This document shows, piece by piece, positions 24,803 to 36,865 of a DNA stretch of 64,000 nt. The translations under genes were made by a program, and so were the position numbers. The stretch spans positions 1,178,001 through 1,242,000 of the forward strand of contig CASHTG010000019.1 in assembly GCA_949357655.1 (NCBI GenBank), given 5' to 3'. Under the pieces are notes generated by a model that was not told the origin of the DNA, ran no database searches, and saw nothing but the letters and a program-made list of their open reading frames with translations. This DNA is from Parascedosporium putredinis. Taxonomy: Eukaryota; Ascomycota; Sordariomycetes; Microascales; Microascaceae. Each line of letters begins with the position of its first letter. The stretch's first letter is position 1.

Positions 24803-26301
24803 AGTCACCATCTTGCCTTCTTGTCGGACAAGGCCCGACCGGTTGCCGTTGCCCTCCTTGCGAAGACTACACAGGCCATTTCGTCCGACGAGTTTCACCT
24901 CAGTATACAAAAGTATAAAAAAAGTGCGCTGCGCCGCCATCGACATCTAGGGATCTAGTCTTCCTCGCCCTGGGTTTCGATCCGGATCCAGTGGTGGTCG
25001 GTCGTGTCCCCGGAAATTAACTTCACCAATCAATCGATATACGCGCGTATAACTGGCCAAACGCATCAACGTCGCCGCTTACATCGCCCTCAACATGTCG
25101 ACTCTGCACATCTGCGCACATCCCGCGTCAATTGCACACACCAATGCAGACCGGGCCGCAACACATTGCCCAACTGCGCACTTGCAGCCGGCCATATCTA
25201 CACCCACCCGACACCCACAGCTGCACGCGCACTCCAGCAAACCCGCTCACACACCCTGCACTACCTTGGGAATGAGCACCTTATTTTAACCTATCACCCT
25301 CTCTCCTATCCCTGCCTCTCCTAAAAGGTTCTTCTCACGGTTCACGGCGGAGAGCTTGAGAGAATGCGAACCAGGGCGGCGGGAGGGAGGGGCATCTCCA
25401 CTCACTTCTCACTTCTCCAATTTCTGTTCGAATCTTTGTCTTTATGATAGTCTTCACATTAGCACGGTGTTTGATTTTTAGGAGGATTTTCTTCTTTTTC
25501 CTACTTTTCTTATGCTTTTCTTTCCTTTGTCTTCCTTCTTTCTCCTTTATCTGTTCCATCTTTTCTTTCGCTTCTTCTTCCGTTCTTAGACAGGTTAGAC
25601 ATAATATGGGTTTGGGTTCAGGACTTGGGTTTTGATCTCTTTTCATATCTCTTCTTCTCATTTTGCATACATCATCTTTGCATTTTTGTTTCCCAACAGC
25701 ATTATCAGCACGCGCGTTTGTTTCCTCAACTTTTTCATTTCTTTTCTCCTTTCTTTCTCTTTTTTTTTCCCTTCCTTTTCCTAAAAGCGTGGTCTTGTAT
25801 CTATCAATGTGACTATTAGGTCTTTTAGTCTGAATTTTACGGCTGCCAGCGGACGCGCATCGTCCTTGATACGGCTGGAGTCCGTCCCCGAACCACCATC
25901 TAGCTGCCTCCACCTCGCTCGTGCCTCGACAATGTGATCACCGTAGATGTAAGCTTTCGCGTGACAAAGAAGGCAGGGGAGACGATGAAGAAGAAGGGTC
26001 AAGGGAAAGAAGAGAAAAAGATTAGTCTTCTCCGCTGTTTAACTTGAAATGGCGACTCTCAGCTTGCCGCCACCTAATCACTGAATGTGTACAAGAATTA
26101 CCACCCCCTTTAACCCCTAGAAACCGACCTTGAAAGCAAGTCGGGCAGAATGAAGAAGACTCTTGTAAGAAGAAGAATATAAAAAAAAAACCGAACAAAG
26201 TAAATGATGTTTTTGAAAAGAAAAATAAGAGGCGGCACTATCGCATCGAGGATGACGATGCCCAACGAAGCCCTCCCCAAGCATTTTCATCTCTCTCCTC
26301 T
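24803..26301. other. Convergent intergenic region
   Basis: Lies between the 66-aa gene (+) and the calponin-homology gene (-). The stretch 25440-25790 is very T/C-rich on the plus strand, so it yields a long Lys/Arg/Glu-rich ORF on the minus strand that has no domain and is most likely 3' UTR sequence. Confidence 0.45.
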
Positions 26302-28932
26302 TCACCGCGGCGGTCCCGGCAACGGTCTCGGGCCAACAATCTGCCTCCTCCCCGCGCCGATGCCCGTGCCAACCTTGTTCTGGCTATCACCTCCCGCGTA
26401 GCCCGACCACTGGCTGACGTCCCACCGTCCGCCCACGCCACCCCAATGCCGTCCACGCCGCCCTCCGTGGCTCCCGGGCGCGCCGCCGCCTTGGCCGTCT
26501 CCTTTGCGCCTCCTCCCACTCGCGCTGGCGCTGGCGCTCCATCTCCATCTCTCGCTCCAGCAGCGACTTGCTCGCCCGCCCGCCCGCCTTGGTGTCCACC
26601 TGCCGCTGGGCTCTCCGCCTGTCCTCGGCGTCACGTTCCGCAGTCGCGCCGAGCTCGCGAGAATACGTGGGCGCGGCCACCGCCGGCTTAGGGACCGGGT
26701 TCGCTACCATGTACCTATCCGTGCGGTTTCCAGGCTGGGCCGGAGGCGGGTGGTATTGCTGCTGCTGCTGCTGCGGCGGCGGTTGGCGTTGTTGTTGTTG
26801 TTGTTGTTGCTGTTGCTGTTGCTGCTGTTGGTGGTGGTGAGGCGGCTGGTGATGCTGCGGCAACGGCTGCTGCTTCTGTGGTAAAGCGCGCGGCGGCTGT
26901 TGAGGCTGCTGAGGCTGCTGTTGAGCCGGACGCTGCTGCCAAAACCCTTTTGCGGCGGCGGCTGGTGATGAGACGGAGGTTGCTGGCCCGCCGACGCAGG
27001 AGGCCCCTACCAGGCTCCCTCGACGGAAGGGGTGGCCCAGACGACGACGACGACGGAAGCGGGGCAGCCGGCGAAGACGCGGGCCCCGAAACCTGCGCAG
27101 GAGGCGGGGACGATACGGTCGCGTACGCTGCCGGGTTGGGGAGCGGACGCCCTCCCGTGTTGTGCGTCCTGACCTTGGGTGGCGAGGACGAGAGGGCCGC
27201 CGCCGCCGCCGACGCCGGGTCCGGGAGCGGGCGGGGCGATATGGGGCGGGCGCCGCGAACTTGTGTGGGTCCGGAGACGGCTGCTGGGGCGGCGGCAAGC
27301 GTTGCGCGTGCTGGGGCTGGGGCGAGACGGTCAGGTACTCGCGCTGGTCCCGGGACCACGAGTCCTGGCGGCTAGGGGCCGTGGCCGGCTGCGCGATCGA
27401 GCTCTCGACCCTTGCTGTGGCTGTTGCTGCTGCTGCTGCTGTTGTTGCTGTTGTTGCTGCTGTTGTTGCTGCTGTTGCTGCTCTTCCGCGCGGGACGCCG
27501 GTCGTCGACCCGGAGTCTGCTGCCTCTCGCGCTCGTACTCCTGCTCCCGCTGGCGCGCGAGCTCTAGCTCCTTTCCAGCTCCTTGATTCTATCCGAGTAC
27601 GCGGTATCGCCGCCGCCACTACCGCCACCTCCTCCGGCTCCTCCCGAAGCGCCGCCCGTCTCAGCTTGGTATTGGCTCAGGTACTGGCCGCGGAGTGCCG
27701 AACGGCTTCGACTCCTCGTCCTCGTCCTCTCCGCCTCCAGCTTGGCCTGGGCGTCCTCTTCGTCGCGGCGCCTCTTTTCTTCAGTCAGCTTCCACATGCG
27801 CTCCTCTTCCTCCCACTTGCGCTTCTCCTCCTCGACCTTTTTCCGCTCCTGCTCGCGCAACCGGTTCGTCTCCGCTTCCCACTTGCGCTCCTCCTCCCGC
27901 CTCTGTCGTTCCTCCTCGGCCTCGAGCTCGGCTTTGCGTCGCATTTCCTCCTCCTCCATCTCCTGCCGGAGCCTCTCCTCCTCCTTGCGCTTGCGCTCCT
28001 TATCGGCTAAGCTGGGCACGAAGGGGCCCGCGCTGGTAATCTGCCTCCTCCCACCAAACGCGATGCCGAGGTTGCCCTGGCTCGCCCCGCCCATGTACCC
28101 GTACTGCGAGATGTTCCAGGCAGGCGCGGTGCTGCCCTCGTGCTCCCGGCGGCTCCAGCTGCTAACCGCGACGCCGGGCGACGTGGAGCCGTTGGTTGGG
28201 CTCTTGGTGGGACTCCAGCGCCCAGAGCCCGAGTCGCCCGTCTTGCTCGGCGCGAGGACGGTGCGACTTCCGTAGGCCGAAGAAGTGTTACTCGCGTTGG
28301 AGATGCCTCGCCCGCGAATGGGCGTGGTTACGCTAGGCCCGCCGGTGGCCTGGGGGCTCATGATGCCGGAGCGGGGCTTGGGTCCGATGGCGGAGGGAAA
28401 CCCCGAGGGGTTAAGCTTGTTGGCGACGCGGCTAAAGGCGCCGAGGCACTGCAGGACTTGGGTGGGGTCCTTTTGCTCGTATAGGTCGACGGTGAGGAAG
28501 ACGTCGTGTTCCTGGAGGTTGAGAGGCGGCGCCTTGCAAGCTCGGAGGAAGAGTGAGATGTTTTCCATCTGGACAAAGGGCATGGCGGATTGCTTGTACC
28601 GGAGGCCCGGAGGGCCGATGGCAAGGTTCACGAGTCTGTCCAAAGGGGGCGGGAAAGGCAAGGAAAGTGTTAGTAGCAGGGACGATATCGATGGCAAGCA
28701 TCGGCTGGGGTGGGATGTCGAGCAGGCAAGCCCGAGCACCGGGGGATGGAATGGCATCAACTCACTTGCAAAGCGCGACACCATCCTTGAGACCTTCTAA
28801 AAGATCAGAAGAGGGCAGGCGCTCCCCGAGAATGCCCTCAATCCAAGAGCGAGCCTCATTGGCGGCTCCGGGGGTGTATTTGTCGAGGCGCAATTTGCGC
28901 AAATCTTTGTCCAACGACGTCACCGACGCCAT
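26302..28932 (-). CDS. Calponin-homology (Scp1/transgelin-like) protein with coiled coil
   Basis: Probable actin-associated cytoskeletal protein. Exon 1 (28932-28766) encodes MASVTSLDKDLRKLRLDKYT through KDGVALCK. A 130-bp intron (28765-28636, GTGAGT...GACAG) joins it to LVNLAIGPPGLRYKQSAMPF, so a complete N-terminal CH domain spans about residues 15-130. Then follow a Ser/Thr/Pro linker and a calponin-repeat-like motif, GYMGGASQGNLGIAFGGRRQ. Next come a ~110-residue charged coiled coil (KERKRKEEERLRQEMEEEEM onward), polyglutamine tracts, a second coiled-coil piece, and a final motif GYAGGDSQNKVGTGIGAGRR ending QIVGPRPLPGPPR. Net base losses break the frame near 27571-27574, 27411-27414, 27218-27224, around 26990-27010 and 26400-26510; restoring about seven bases gives a length divisible by three (~835 aa). 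It is much longer than yeast Scp1 (about 200 aa). Confidence 0.8.
26755..26836 (-). repeat. CAG/CAA-rich polyglutamine-coding tract
   Basis: Trinucleotide-rich stretch encoding Gln (with His/Pro interruptions) in the C-terminal half of the calponin-homology gene. Confidence 0.88.
27414..27483 (-). repeat. CAG/CAA polyglutamine-coding tract
   Basis: About 20 consecutive CAG/CAA codons in the frame that follows ERERQQTPGRRPASRAEE in the calponin-homology gene. In other frames it reads poly-Ala/Thr or poly-Ser/Asn, and so produces false ORFs. Confidence 0.88.
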
Positions 28933-30397
28933 TGTTGTGGTCTCTCCCGCCTTAGCTCGAAGAGGGGTTCAAAATCTCGCTCGCCTAATTCTCTCCTCGT
29001 TTGACGTGGGTCCGCGTGCGTGCGTGCGTGTGTGCGCTGGAAAAACCCCTCGTTCCCCTTCGTCTTGGGAAAGGGTTTCCTAGGTTTATTATCGGCGTGT
29101 AGTGGAAAAGGCCGTCACGTTGTTTTCGGGGGTTGCTGATACAGAGAGGACCAAAGACAAAAAAATGCCGTCAAGCGGCTGGATGCGAATGACGTGGGTG
29201 TTTTGGTTGGGCGTTTGGGGGAAAAGGTGGGCGTTGGATTTGGTCAGCCTTTTTGGCCATCGCCTGAATCTAAACTGGAGGGGAACTAACTACTCCAGCA
29301 CCAGCAAATTGATCAGCACACCAGCACCAGCACCAGCACCGCCGATGCCAACGCCAACACCGCCCCCGACAGCCGACCACCCGGCGCTTGCACCCGTTTT
29401 GCGATCAATTGACGAATGGGCCTAGCTCCTTTCTCTCTAACACAATTCTTCAAAGATGGATGCACGCCGCGCGTGCTGTGCGTATCACCACCCCGGGAAG
29501 TAGGCAAGCAAGCAAGTACCGGGGAGACGAGAGAGCGAATAATAGAAGAGAAACCAACAAGAAAAGGAGCCCACAATTGGGAGAGAGAAAAGGAAAGAAA
29601 ACAACGGGGAAAGACAAGGCTAGAGAGCAAGGCTAAGGAGGGGGAAAAGATAGAGTGCGAAGCTCGCTGGTGAATATTCCAAACCGAAAAAAAAAAAAAA
29701 AAAAGAAAACGGCGCACGCGAAATGGTTGACTTTGTCTCTTGCCCGACCCAAATTACCTTTTGTCGCGCTCGGTGAGATTTGTCTTCAGAAGGCGCGTGG
29801 TGGAGGGTATATTAGATTCGCCGCTGTTCTACATCCTGGTTGGGCTGGGGCTTTAAGACAACAATCGAGATATGAGCCGGGGTTGCAATAACACCAGACT
29901 CCATGCAGTGCTGGACCTGCCTCCGTCTCATCCCCAGCTCTCTGATACGTGATGCCGGCTACGCCAACATGGACATACCTGGTTCCTGCTTTTAGGGCGG
30001 TTGTGGACATATGAAGGGTCCAAGTGCCTCCCCAAGCAGCAATCGCTGCCCGAATCAGAGAGAGTTGTGTGCCGCCGCGCACGACTTCGGCATCCCCATT
30101 GTAGTGGTATAGAAAATGCATCATCGTGTGTGGAGAGGTCATGTTGTCCCAAAGTCTCGAAGACATCTGACAAGCCAGTGATGGAAACCCTTGTGTTTGG
30201 TCTCGATAAATCTAGTTCTATCATACACATCATAGATAGCAAAATAGAAAAGAACAAAGGAAAAGGAGAGAAAGAGAGAGATGTTTTGAGGGGACGTATC
30301 GACGACGTCACAATGCAATGATCATAGTTTCCAACGAGAACAGAGGGAAAAGCGAATAAAGAAAAAAATCAGACAAGGAAACCACCCGACAGAGGGC
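28933..30397. other. Intergenic, upstream of CH gene and downstream of GPI13
   Basis: Holds the promoter of the minus-strand calponin-homology gene and the 3' UTR of GPI13. An ACCAGC-type short repeat is at about 29296-29340 and an A-run at 29686-29704. No gene is seen. Confidence 0.45.
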
Positions 30398-33300
30398 TCA
30401 CTCGGGATATCCAAACGCATCGTACACCGCCCGCGCGTTCAACCTGACCCCCATGAGCGTCACCACGATGCCCACCACGTCCACCGTCAAAAGCACCAGC
30501 GCCGCCGTCATGAACCGCGGGCTAAACACCCGGTACAGCATCAAGTGCCGGCGGAGGTGGCCCGCCCACATCATCGTCGCCAGGGACTGCACCGAAAAGT
30601 ACGACGCGAACCCGGCCATCGACCGGCTCACCCTCCAGCAGGGCCCCCTCGTCCGGCGACGCGAGCCACCCCACCACCAGCGGCAGCGACACCGCCGCCA
30701 CGATCTGGCCCGCAAACGAATTCATCACGATGATCACCGCGCTCCACGGCATCCGGATCGTGAAGAGCGGGATGAAGGCGCTGTCCCACTGGATCGTGCT
30801 GATGGCCGCCTGGTGGCCCGTCGTGAAGAAGTGAAAGTTGCCCAGCAGGCCCAGCACCACCGGCCCTACCGGCTCGGACGCGATGCCGTGCGCCTTGAGC
30901 ACCTCCACCAGGCACACCACCTGCCACATCATGAGCGCCAGCGCTCCGCCGCCCATCGGCTTCGACAGCAGGATGCACGCCACCAGGAGCATCACGGGGA
31001 GCATCAGGTATCGGCTACCCCATGCGTTGCCGTACCCTTCGATGCGCGTCCGCGTCTTGCCGTCGGCCGTTTGCACGGGCTGCCACCCCACCAGCGGCGA
31101 GCCCCACGCAAACATGAGTCCGCCCGCGATGAACACGAGGCCCAGCACTCCCAGGGCCACCGACACGCTCGCGCGCTTCAGAATCGTCTCGGGAGCTCCG
31201 GGAACCAGTCTCCGTTGTCTGCCGCGTCTATGAGCCAGTACAACGCCGTCATTGACAGCAACCCCGGCAACCCGTGCCCGATCCAGCTCCTCCCCCACCC
31301 CTCGTACGAGCTCGTCTTCTTGAGCGACGAGGCGAGCACCAACGGGAGCGCGACGGCCGTCACAAAGGGGATCGCGAGCTGGGCCGTCGACGATGTCGAC
31401 GACGTCGTGGACGCATAGTACGTCGACATGCAGTACGGCATCTGCTCCTCTCGGCACAGTTTCGAGTACGATGCCACGCGAGCCAGGATGACGAAAAGGA
31501 TTGAGTGGAAGACGGCCCGCGACCGCGCCTTTCCATCCTTGATACGGAACGCCGCCGCCGCCGCCACCAGGCCAAAGGTACCGAGGAAGAAGAGCGAGAT
31601 GGAATCCTCCCAGATCGTGAACGAGTTGGCGGCGAAGCCGATGGACTGGCTAAGCGTGAACACGGCCGACAGCCACGCCCAGATCGACCTCGGTAGTAGA
31701 TTGCCCAGCGTCTTGCCCGCTGAACCCAGGCTAGTTGACACCCCCAGAAGGCTGCCTACGGCCGCGGTGGCAGCCACATAATGGATATCGACGCTAGGGA
31801 GGCTCCCCGTCAGCGACGCGCCGTAGAGGCCGAGCCCACCAGCGGCTCCTATTCCGAGTCCCGCGAGCGCTCGGAGGACAATGCGCCTGTGAAGGCCGAG
31901 CGCAGACTCGCGCGGTGCCTGCCTCGACCGCGAGGCGTAGACCAGCACCACCAAGACGCCGATGGCCATGATGCCAATTCCCGTCACCATCCGGGCGGCG
32001 TCGAACCGCGCCCACAGATCCTTGCAGAGCCGCAGAGTCTCGACCTGGTATGAGGCAAAGGCCTCAGAAGCCAGCTTCCACCCCGCGGCGGAGCCTGCTT
32101 TGCCCGCGCCCGTGAGCTGCTGCTCTGCCGCGTCCCATAGTGCCCTCGGCGACCCAAGAGAGGCATCCTGCGCCGACGTTTGCGCCGAAGAATACGCCGC
32201 TTGATACCTCTTGATCCCTGCCGCCGCGACCCGCGAGGCCGTGGCAAGATTTTTCCAAGAGGTTCCGTCTTTACCGAGGAAGGCCTCTTCGATAGGGCGG
32301 CCTAGATTGTTGAACGGAATCGGGATACCGAGAAGGAGGGATAGAGTAGGCACGAGATCAATTTGGTTCACAGGCCGGATCTTGGCATTCGCCGGGGCGT
32401 CGCGTACTCGGGCTGCGCGCGGCCAAAGAACGGCTGCTTCGAGTACATCCACAGAGCTGACTCGATCTCATCGTCGCTCTCGCCGCCATGATCGCCCTTA
32501 CTATCCATGCCATGATCTCCCATGACAATGAGTAGGGTATCGTCGTCAATAGTGGCCGTGAGGCGACGGATAAACTCATCCATCTGCTCTAGCTTGGCGT
32601 TCATTGCGGGGTGGTCAGGCCCATAGCGGTGACCAGCGTGGTCGACGCCGAGGCAGTGGCCGATGAGCAGGTCCCAAGAACCCTTCTTCTCTGGCTCCAT
32701 GAGCGGGAAAATCCGGTCCATGACCCCATTGTCCACGGTGTGCAAGTCCCATACGTTGAAGCTGTCAAATGCCTTGCTCTCGTTGGGTTGGAAGTATCCC
32801 GGAAAGAGCGCCCACCACGTATCGTCGCCCAGTTGGACGATTTTCTTGTCTAGTTGGCGTAGCTGTTTGAGGATATTGTCCTCCTCGATCGCGGTGCCGT
32901 CGAAACTAGACCCAATGTCCATAAACGTAGGGAGCGTCCCCGTAGTCAAGCCCTTGAGCCTCTGAAACGTAGCCGTAGGCGGGTCCGCGATGAAGGGTCG
33001 AAGCACGGCGTTCTGCGGGGACTTGGCGGCGGATTCGTGGAGGAAGGTAAGCGCGTTGTGATAGGGCTTGGGGTCCTGTATGTCCCCCGACGGCACCGTA
33101 AAATCGTAGCGGAGCGCGTCGATGAGGATCACGACAGCCTTGTTAAATGACTTGGGGTGCCAGCAGCCCGCGTCCACGTTGCCGGGGCCCGTCCACAGCT
33201 TCGTCGCCGACGTCGACACGTCGATCGGGGGCGCGGCGCATTCGGAGGCGTCGTCGAGGACCAGTCGCGTCAGCAGGAACCCGCTCGTGAAGAAGGCGAT

Positions 33301-33554
33301 GCCTACGGCGTGAACGAAGAGCACCCAGACCCAAAGGCGACCGTCCACCCCAGCGGTGCTCGAACGCGCGCCGGCGGGCTAGGTGGCCGCCTCGGTGGTT
33401 TTTTGAGGACCCAATCTAGCGTGGGCTGGAACTCTCCGGGTGCCGTTGTCGCGTCGGCCAGGGCGTTGGGCTCTTCGGATTGGAGTCGAGGTTGGGACTG
33501 GGACTGAGACGGGGGCTGGGGCTTTCGGCTCCTCGGCTGCGATTTGGAAGGCAT
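30398..33554 (-). CDS. GPI13: GPI ethanolamine phosphate transferase 3 (Gpi13/PIG-O)
   Basis: ER multi-pass enzyme that adds phosphoethanolamine to the third mannose of the GPI precursor, the step that allows attachment to protein. It starts MPSKSQPRSRKPQPPSQSQS at 33554. The first membrane helix is WVWVLFVHAVGIAFFTSGFL. The alkaline-phosphatase-like catalytic domain follows: VVILIDALRYDF (metal/nucleophile region), WWALFPGYF, IGHCLGVDHAGHRYGPDHPA and MGDHGMDSKGDHGGES. The C-terminal ~600 residues are a string of hydrophobic helices ending VRLNARAVYDAFGYPE. No intron is needed. Net losses occur between 33340 and 33372 (one), at 32392-32397 (one), 31197-31203 (one) and 30629-30634 (two, in a G run); restoring five gives 3162 nt (1053 aa), the family's usual size. 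It is divergent from the NXT3-like gene. Confidence 0.92.
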
Positions 33555-34914
33555 CTCGAGAGGGTTTGCCTCGCCTCCAAAGGGTAGGGCACTATGGTAG
33601 GCGGGCGACGGGGATATAGGCGAGTTTAGAGATAGCAAATGCGGTACGAATTGGTCGAGGTATGCAGCTCCATCCGCCACAGATAGCCAAGGGGCAGTAA
33701 CCAGGACGTGGTTATAAATATATGACAAAATGTCTAGTTCGGATGGCAGACCACTTCTACCTAGTTCGGGTCCGATATCAGATATCAGGGTGCTTTTTTG
33801 GGGGAGGGCCTCCTTGTTCCCTCTCCGAGACTCTGGCCTCTGGCAAGCTGTGCTGATATCATTGGATGTTGGGTGTAGGGTTCTCTTCTCCCTCTCTCGA
33901 GCTCTCTGATTGGACGAATTGGGGTCAAGCTCCCCCATTGCTGTCTGTGTCTCCAATTGCTGTATGCCGCTGTTCCAGAACCCCCTTCAGAATGGCAGGG
34001 GGCCCTCGGCACCTGCCACGAAAAAAAGGATTGATGACATAAACACGGCAAAGACCCACAAAACCCCGAAAGGCAAGAAGAAAAATGCAAGCAGCCGCAA
34101 CACCACACGACCTGCACCACAAGTACCGGGGCTCCACGGGGCAGTCATGCAATAGTGCACGAAAAAGGCGGACGTGAGGTCTCAAGGCTTCTTCAATGTT
34201 CCGCCAAGGCTTTGGGCACGGACCAGTGCGGGATCTGAGCAGCGAGGCAGGCCACTTGCTCTCCCAGCTACTGTGGCCCGGGGCGTGGCGGCGCTGAGTG
34301 TGTGTGTGTGTGTGTGTGTACCAACATTCCCTAGCGACGGCAGGACCAGCGCTGGCTGTACCTCGTCGCCCAGTAGTTACTAGCAGCCTTGAGGGTGTAT
34401 TGACTCCCATCACACTTTTTTCCGCCTTCGCCTTCAAACATTGAAAAATTCCCTTCCTCACAACATTTCAGTGAATCATTCTCATTCCTCTCTTTGCCTT
34501 GCATTGCATCGCCCCCATCATCCTCGCGACTCGTTTTCCATCTATCCGTGCATCTCACAGCTCGGTTTCCTTCGATCCTCGTCTTGATTCCATCAGTTTC
34601 CTTCCTTTTTGCGAGACGCGAAGTTGTTTCTCTCCAGAGCTGCCTGTCGAACCCAATTCTTCAGCCGAACATCCGCACCTCCATCCGACCATCACGACCA
34701 CCCTCGCCAACCCTTTCCCCCAAATTCCTAAGGACTCGATATTAGACCATCCTGTCCTGGCCTGTTTTTATTTTCGGGCCTAATCTAATCAAACCCCCAA
34801 AATTACCTCTCCTTGCTTTCAATCAGCGCTGAGAGTGTCCATCTCTGCCCTCGACACAGCTTCCTCACCTCATCCTCATCCTCAAACCCTCTCCCCTTCC
34901 TCCAAACCATCAAA
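33555..34914. promoter_or_regulatory. Divergent promoter region, GPI13 / NXT3-like
   Basis: 1.36 kb between the start codons of GPI13 (-) and the NXT3-like gene (+). It includes a GT microsatellite (34298-34319). From about 34440 to 34914 the plus strand is C/T-rich, ending in CCATCAAAATGGCC, a strong fungal start context. Both transcripts must start in this interval; no specific binding sites can be named. Confidence 0.55.
34298..34319. repeat. (GT)n microsatellite
   Basis: Uninterrupted GT run within the divergent promoter between GPI13 and the NXT3-like gene. Confidence 0.93.
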
Positions 34915-36865
34915 ATGGCCACCATCAACGGTAGCTTCCACAACCAGGATCAGTACAAGACGTCTGAGACCTACACTTCGACGAGCGAGGCTACCGAGCA
35001 GACCCAAACAAACAGCGTCAACCATGACCTGAGCAAGGATGAAGTAGGCTGGTATTTCGTCGAGCAGTACTACACGACGCTGAGCAAGAACCCTGATAAG
35101 CTTCATGTACGTCTTCGGTGATGCCAATTCATCGTTCCCGCGTCGCCTTGACGCTGAGGGATCATTCAAGCTAACCTTTGATAGCTCTTCTATGGCAAGC
35201 CCTCTCAGTTCGTCTTCGGCGAGGAGGCCGAAGTCGCCAACATCTCCGTCGGCCGTCCTGTAAGTATTTCCCTTTGCCTTTTTCTTTTTTTTTTCCTTTG
35301 TTTATTTTTCCTCACTCATCTCCCGGCTTTCGCCATTTTCGCATTTGGCATACAGTAGCTAATCCCTGCCTTTTTCATCATCTGCAGGCTATCAAGGATC
35401 GTCTCAAGGACCTCGATTTCCAGGAATGCAAGGTTCGCGTCTCCAACGTTGACGCACTCGCCTCCTCCCACGATACCATTCTCATTCAGGTTATCGGTGA
35501 GACCTCGAACAAGAAGTCCGAGGAGCCCAGGAAATTCGTCCAGACCTTTGTTCTCGCCAAGCAGCCTTCCGGATACTTCGTTTTGAACGACATCTGGAGG
35601 TATATCAGCGATGATGAGGAGGAGCCCGCCGCCGAGGCTACCCAGGAAGAGGTGAAGGCGGCTGAGCAGCCCGCTCCCACTGAGGCCCCCGTTGCCGCCG
35701 AGGCTGCCCCTGAGGAACCCGCCGCCGAATCCGAGTCGTCGGATGAAGAGACTGTTGAGGAGGCCCCAGCTCTTGAGGCCGAGACTGTAGACAAGAAGCT
35801 TGAGGAGGTTGCCAAGGCCGAATCCACCGCCGATACCGCCGAGGAGACTCCTGCTGAGACCTCTGAGGCCCAGGCCGCCAAGTCGGAAACCTCCGAGGCC
35901 GCCGCTAGCCGCGACAACGCCTCCACCGAGGTGGCTGAGGAGGCCGTCAAGGCCCCCGAGAAGCCCAAGGAGCCCGCTCCTACTCCCGCCGTCCCTGTAA
36001 CCAAGGCTGCTCCTGCCGCTACCCCGGCTGCTGCCCCGGCCCCTGCTGCTGCCCAGCCCGAGAAGCCTGCTGGCCCTCCCAAGCCCATGACCTGGGCTAG
36101 CCGCATCGCTGCCGCCGCCGGTCCCGCCCGACCTGCCCCGGCGCTGCCTAAGCCTGCCGCCCCTGCCGCCGCAGCCCAGCCCAAGACTGCCGCTGCTGCC
36201 GCCGCCCCTAAGGCCGCCACTCCTGCTGCCCCTGCCCCTGCCGCCCAGCGTGCCGAACCCGCCGCTGCTGCCCAGGACTCCGCCTCGTCTGGAAGCGAGT
36301 GGCAGACCGCCGGTAGCGACTCCAAGAGGCAGAACAGGCCCCAGTCGATCATTGCCCAGGCCGAGGATAAGGGCACCCTCGGCTACGTCAAGTATGTGAC
36401 GGAAAAGGTCCAGGATGCTGACCTCAAGAACGCGCTCGCTCAGTATGGTGCCCTCACCTACTTCGATATCAACCGTGACAAGGTAAGTCCCTTGATGTCC
36501 CTCCACCGCTCACCGTGACCAAAACTATCACCAGATCAGGTTGCAAATGCTAACCTCGTGTTTTCTTAGAACTGCGCCTTTGTCGAATTCGCCTCCCCGA
36601 CGGCTATAAGGCCGCCGTCGCCGCCAACCCCCATGTCGTCAACGGCGAGAACATCGTTGTTGAGCAGCGCAGGCCCAAGTCGACCGCCTACGGTGGAGCC
36701 CAGTACTCTTCAGGCCGTGGTGGTGCGTCTGGCCGAGGTCGCGGCCGCTATGATGGCACCCGCTCCGGCAGCCAAGGAGGCCCCAAGGCTCCCTTTGGCT
36801 CTCAGACCAGGGGCCGCGGTGGTGCCGCCGCTCGCGGCAAGGGACCCGCGCCGACCAACGCTTAA
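34915..36865 (+). CDS. NXT3: NTF2 and RRM domain protein (G3BP/Nxt3/Bre5 type)
   Basis: Cytoplasmic RNA-binding protein of the G3BP/Nxt3/Bre5 family; relatives bind a ubiquitin protease (Ubp3/USP10) through the NTF2 domain and join stress granules. Four exons: 34915-35106, 35185-35259, 35388-36482, 36570-36865, with GTACGT or GTAAGT donors. The NTF2-like domain (about residues 38-165) includes GWYFVEQYYTTLSKNPDKLH, FYGKPSQFVFGEE and GYFVLNDIWRYI. A long acidic, Ala/Pro/Glu-rich linker contains PKPMTWASRIAAAAG. The RRM begins LGYVKYVTEKVQDADLKNAL; its RNP1 (NCAFVEF) is split from the rest by intron 3. The end is an RGG-rich tail (SSGRGGASGRGRGRYDG). One C is missing at 36595-36598; with it SPDGYKAAVAANPHVVNGEN and the RGG tail read through to the TAA at 36863 (1659 nt, 552 aa). 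The symbol follows the S. pombe name. Confidence 0.92.

Noticed and set aside
26387..27628. 413-aa minus-strand ORF as a separate gene
   Set aside because: It is one frame of the CH gene between frame breaks; its first ~90 residues are the polyQ tract read out of frame as Ala/Thr.
27162..28275. Long plus-strand ORFs (282 and 230 aa), Ala/Leu/Ser-rich
   Set aside because: Shadows of the coiled-coil and polyglutamine part of the minus-strand CH gene.
30453..31418. 321-aa plus-strand ORF
   Set aside because: Antisense to the membrane-helix region of GPI13; His/Arg-rich nonsense composition.
35316..36506. 396-aa Gly/Leu-rich ORF on the minus strand
   Set aside because: Antisense shadow of the Ala/Pro/Glu-rich linker exon of the NXT3-like gene; no domain of its own.
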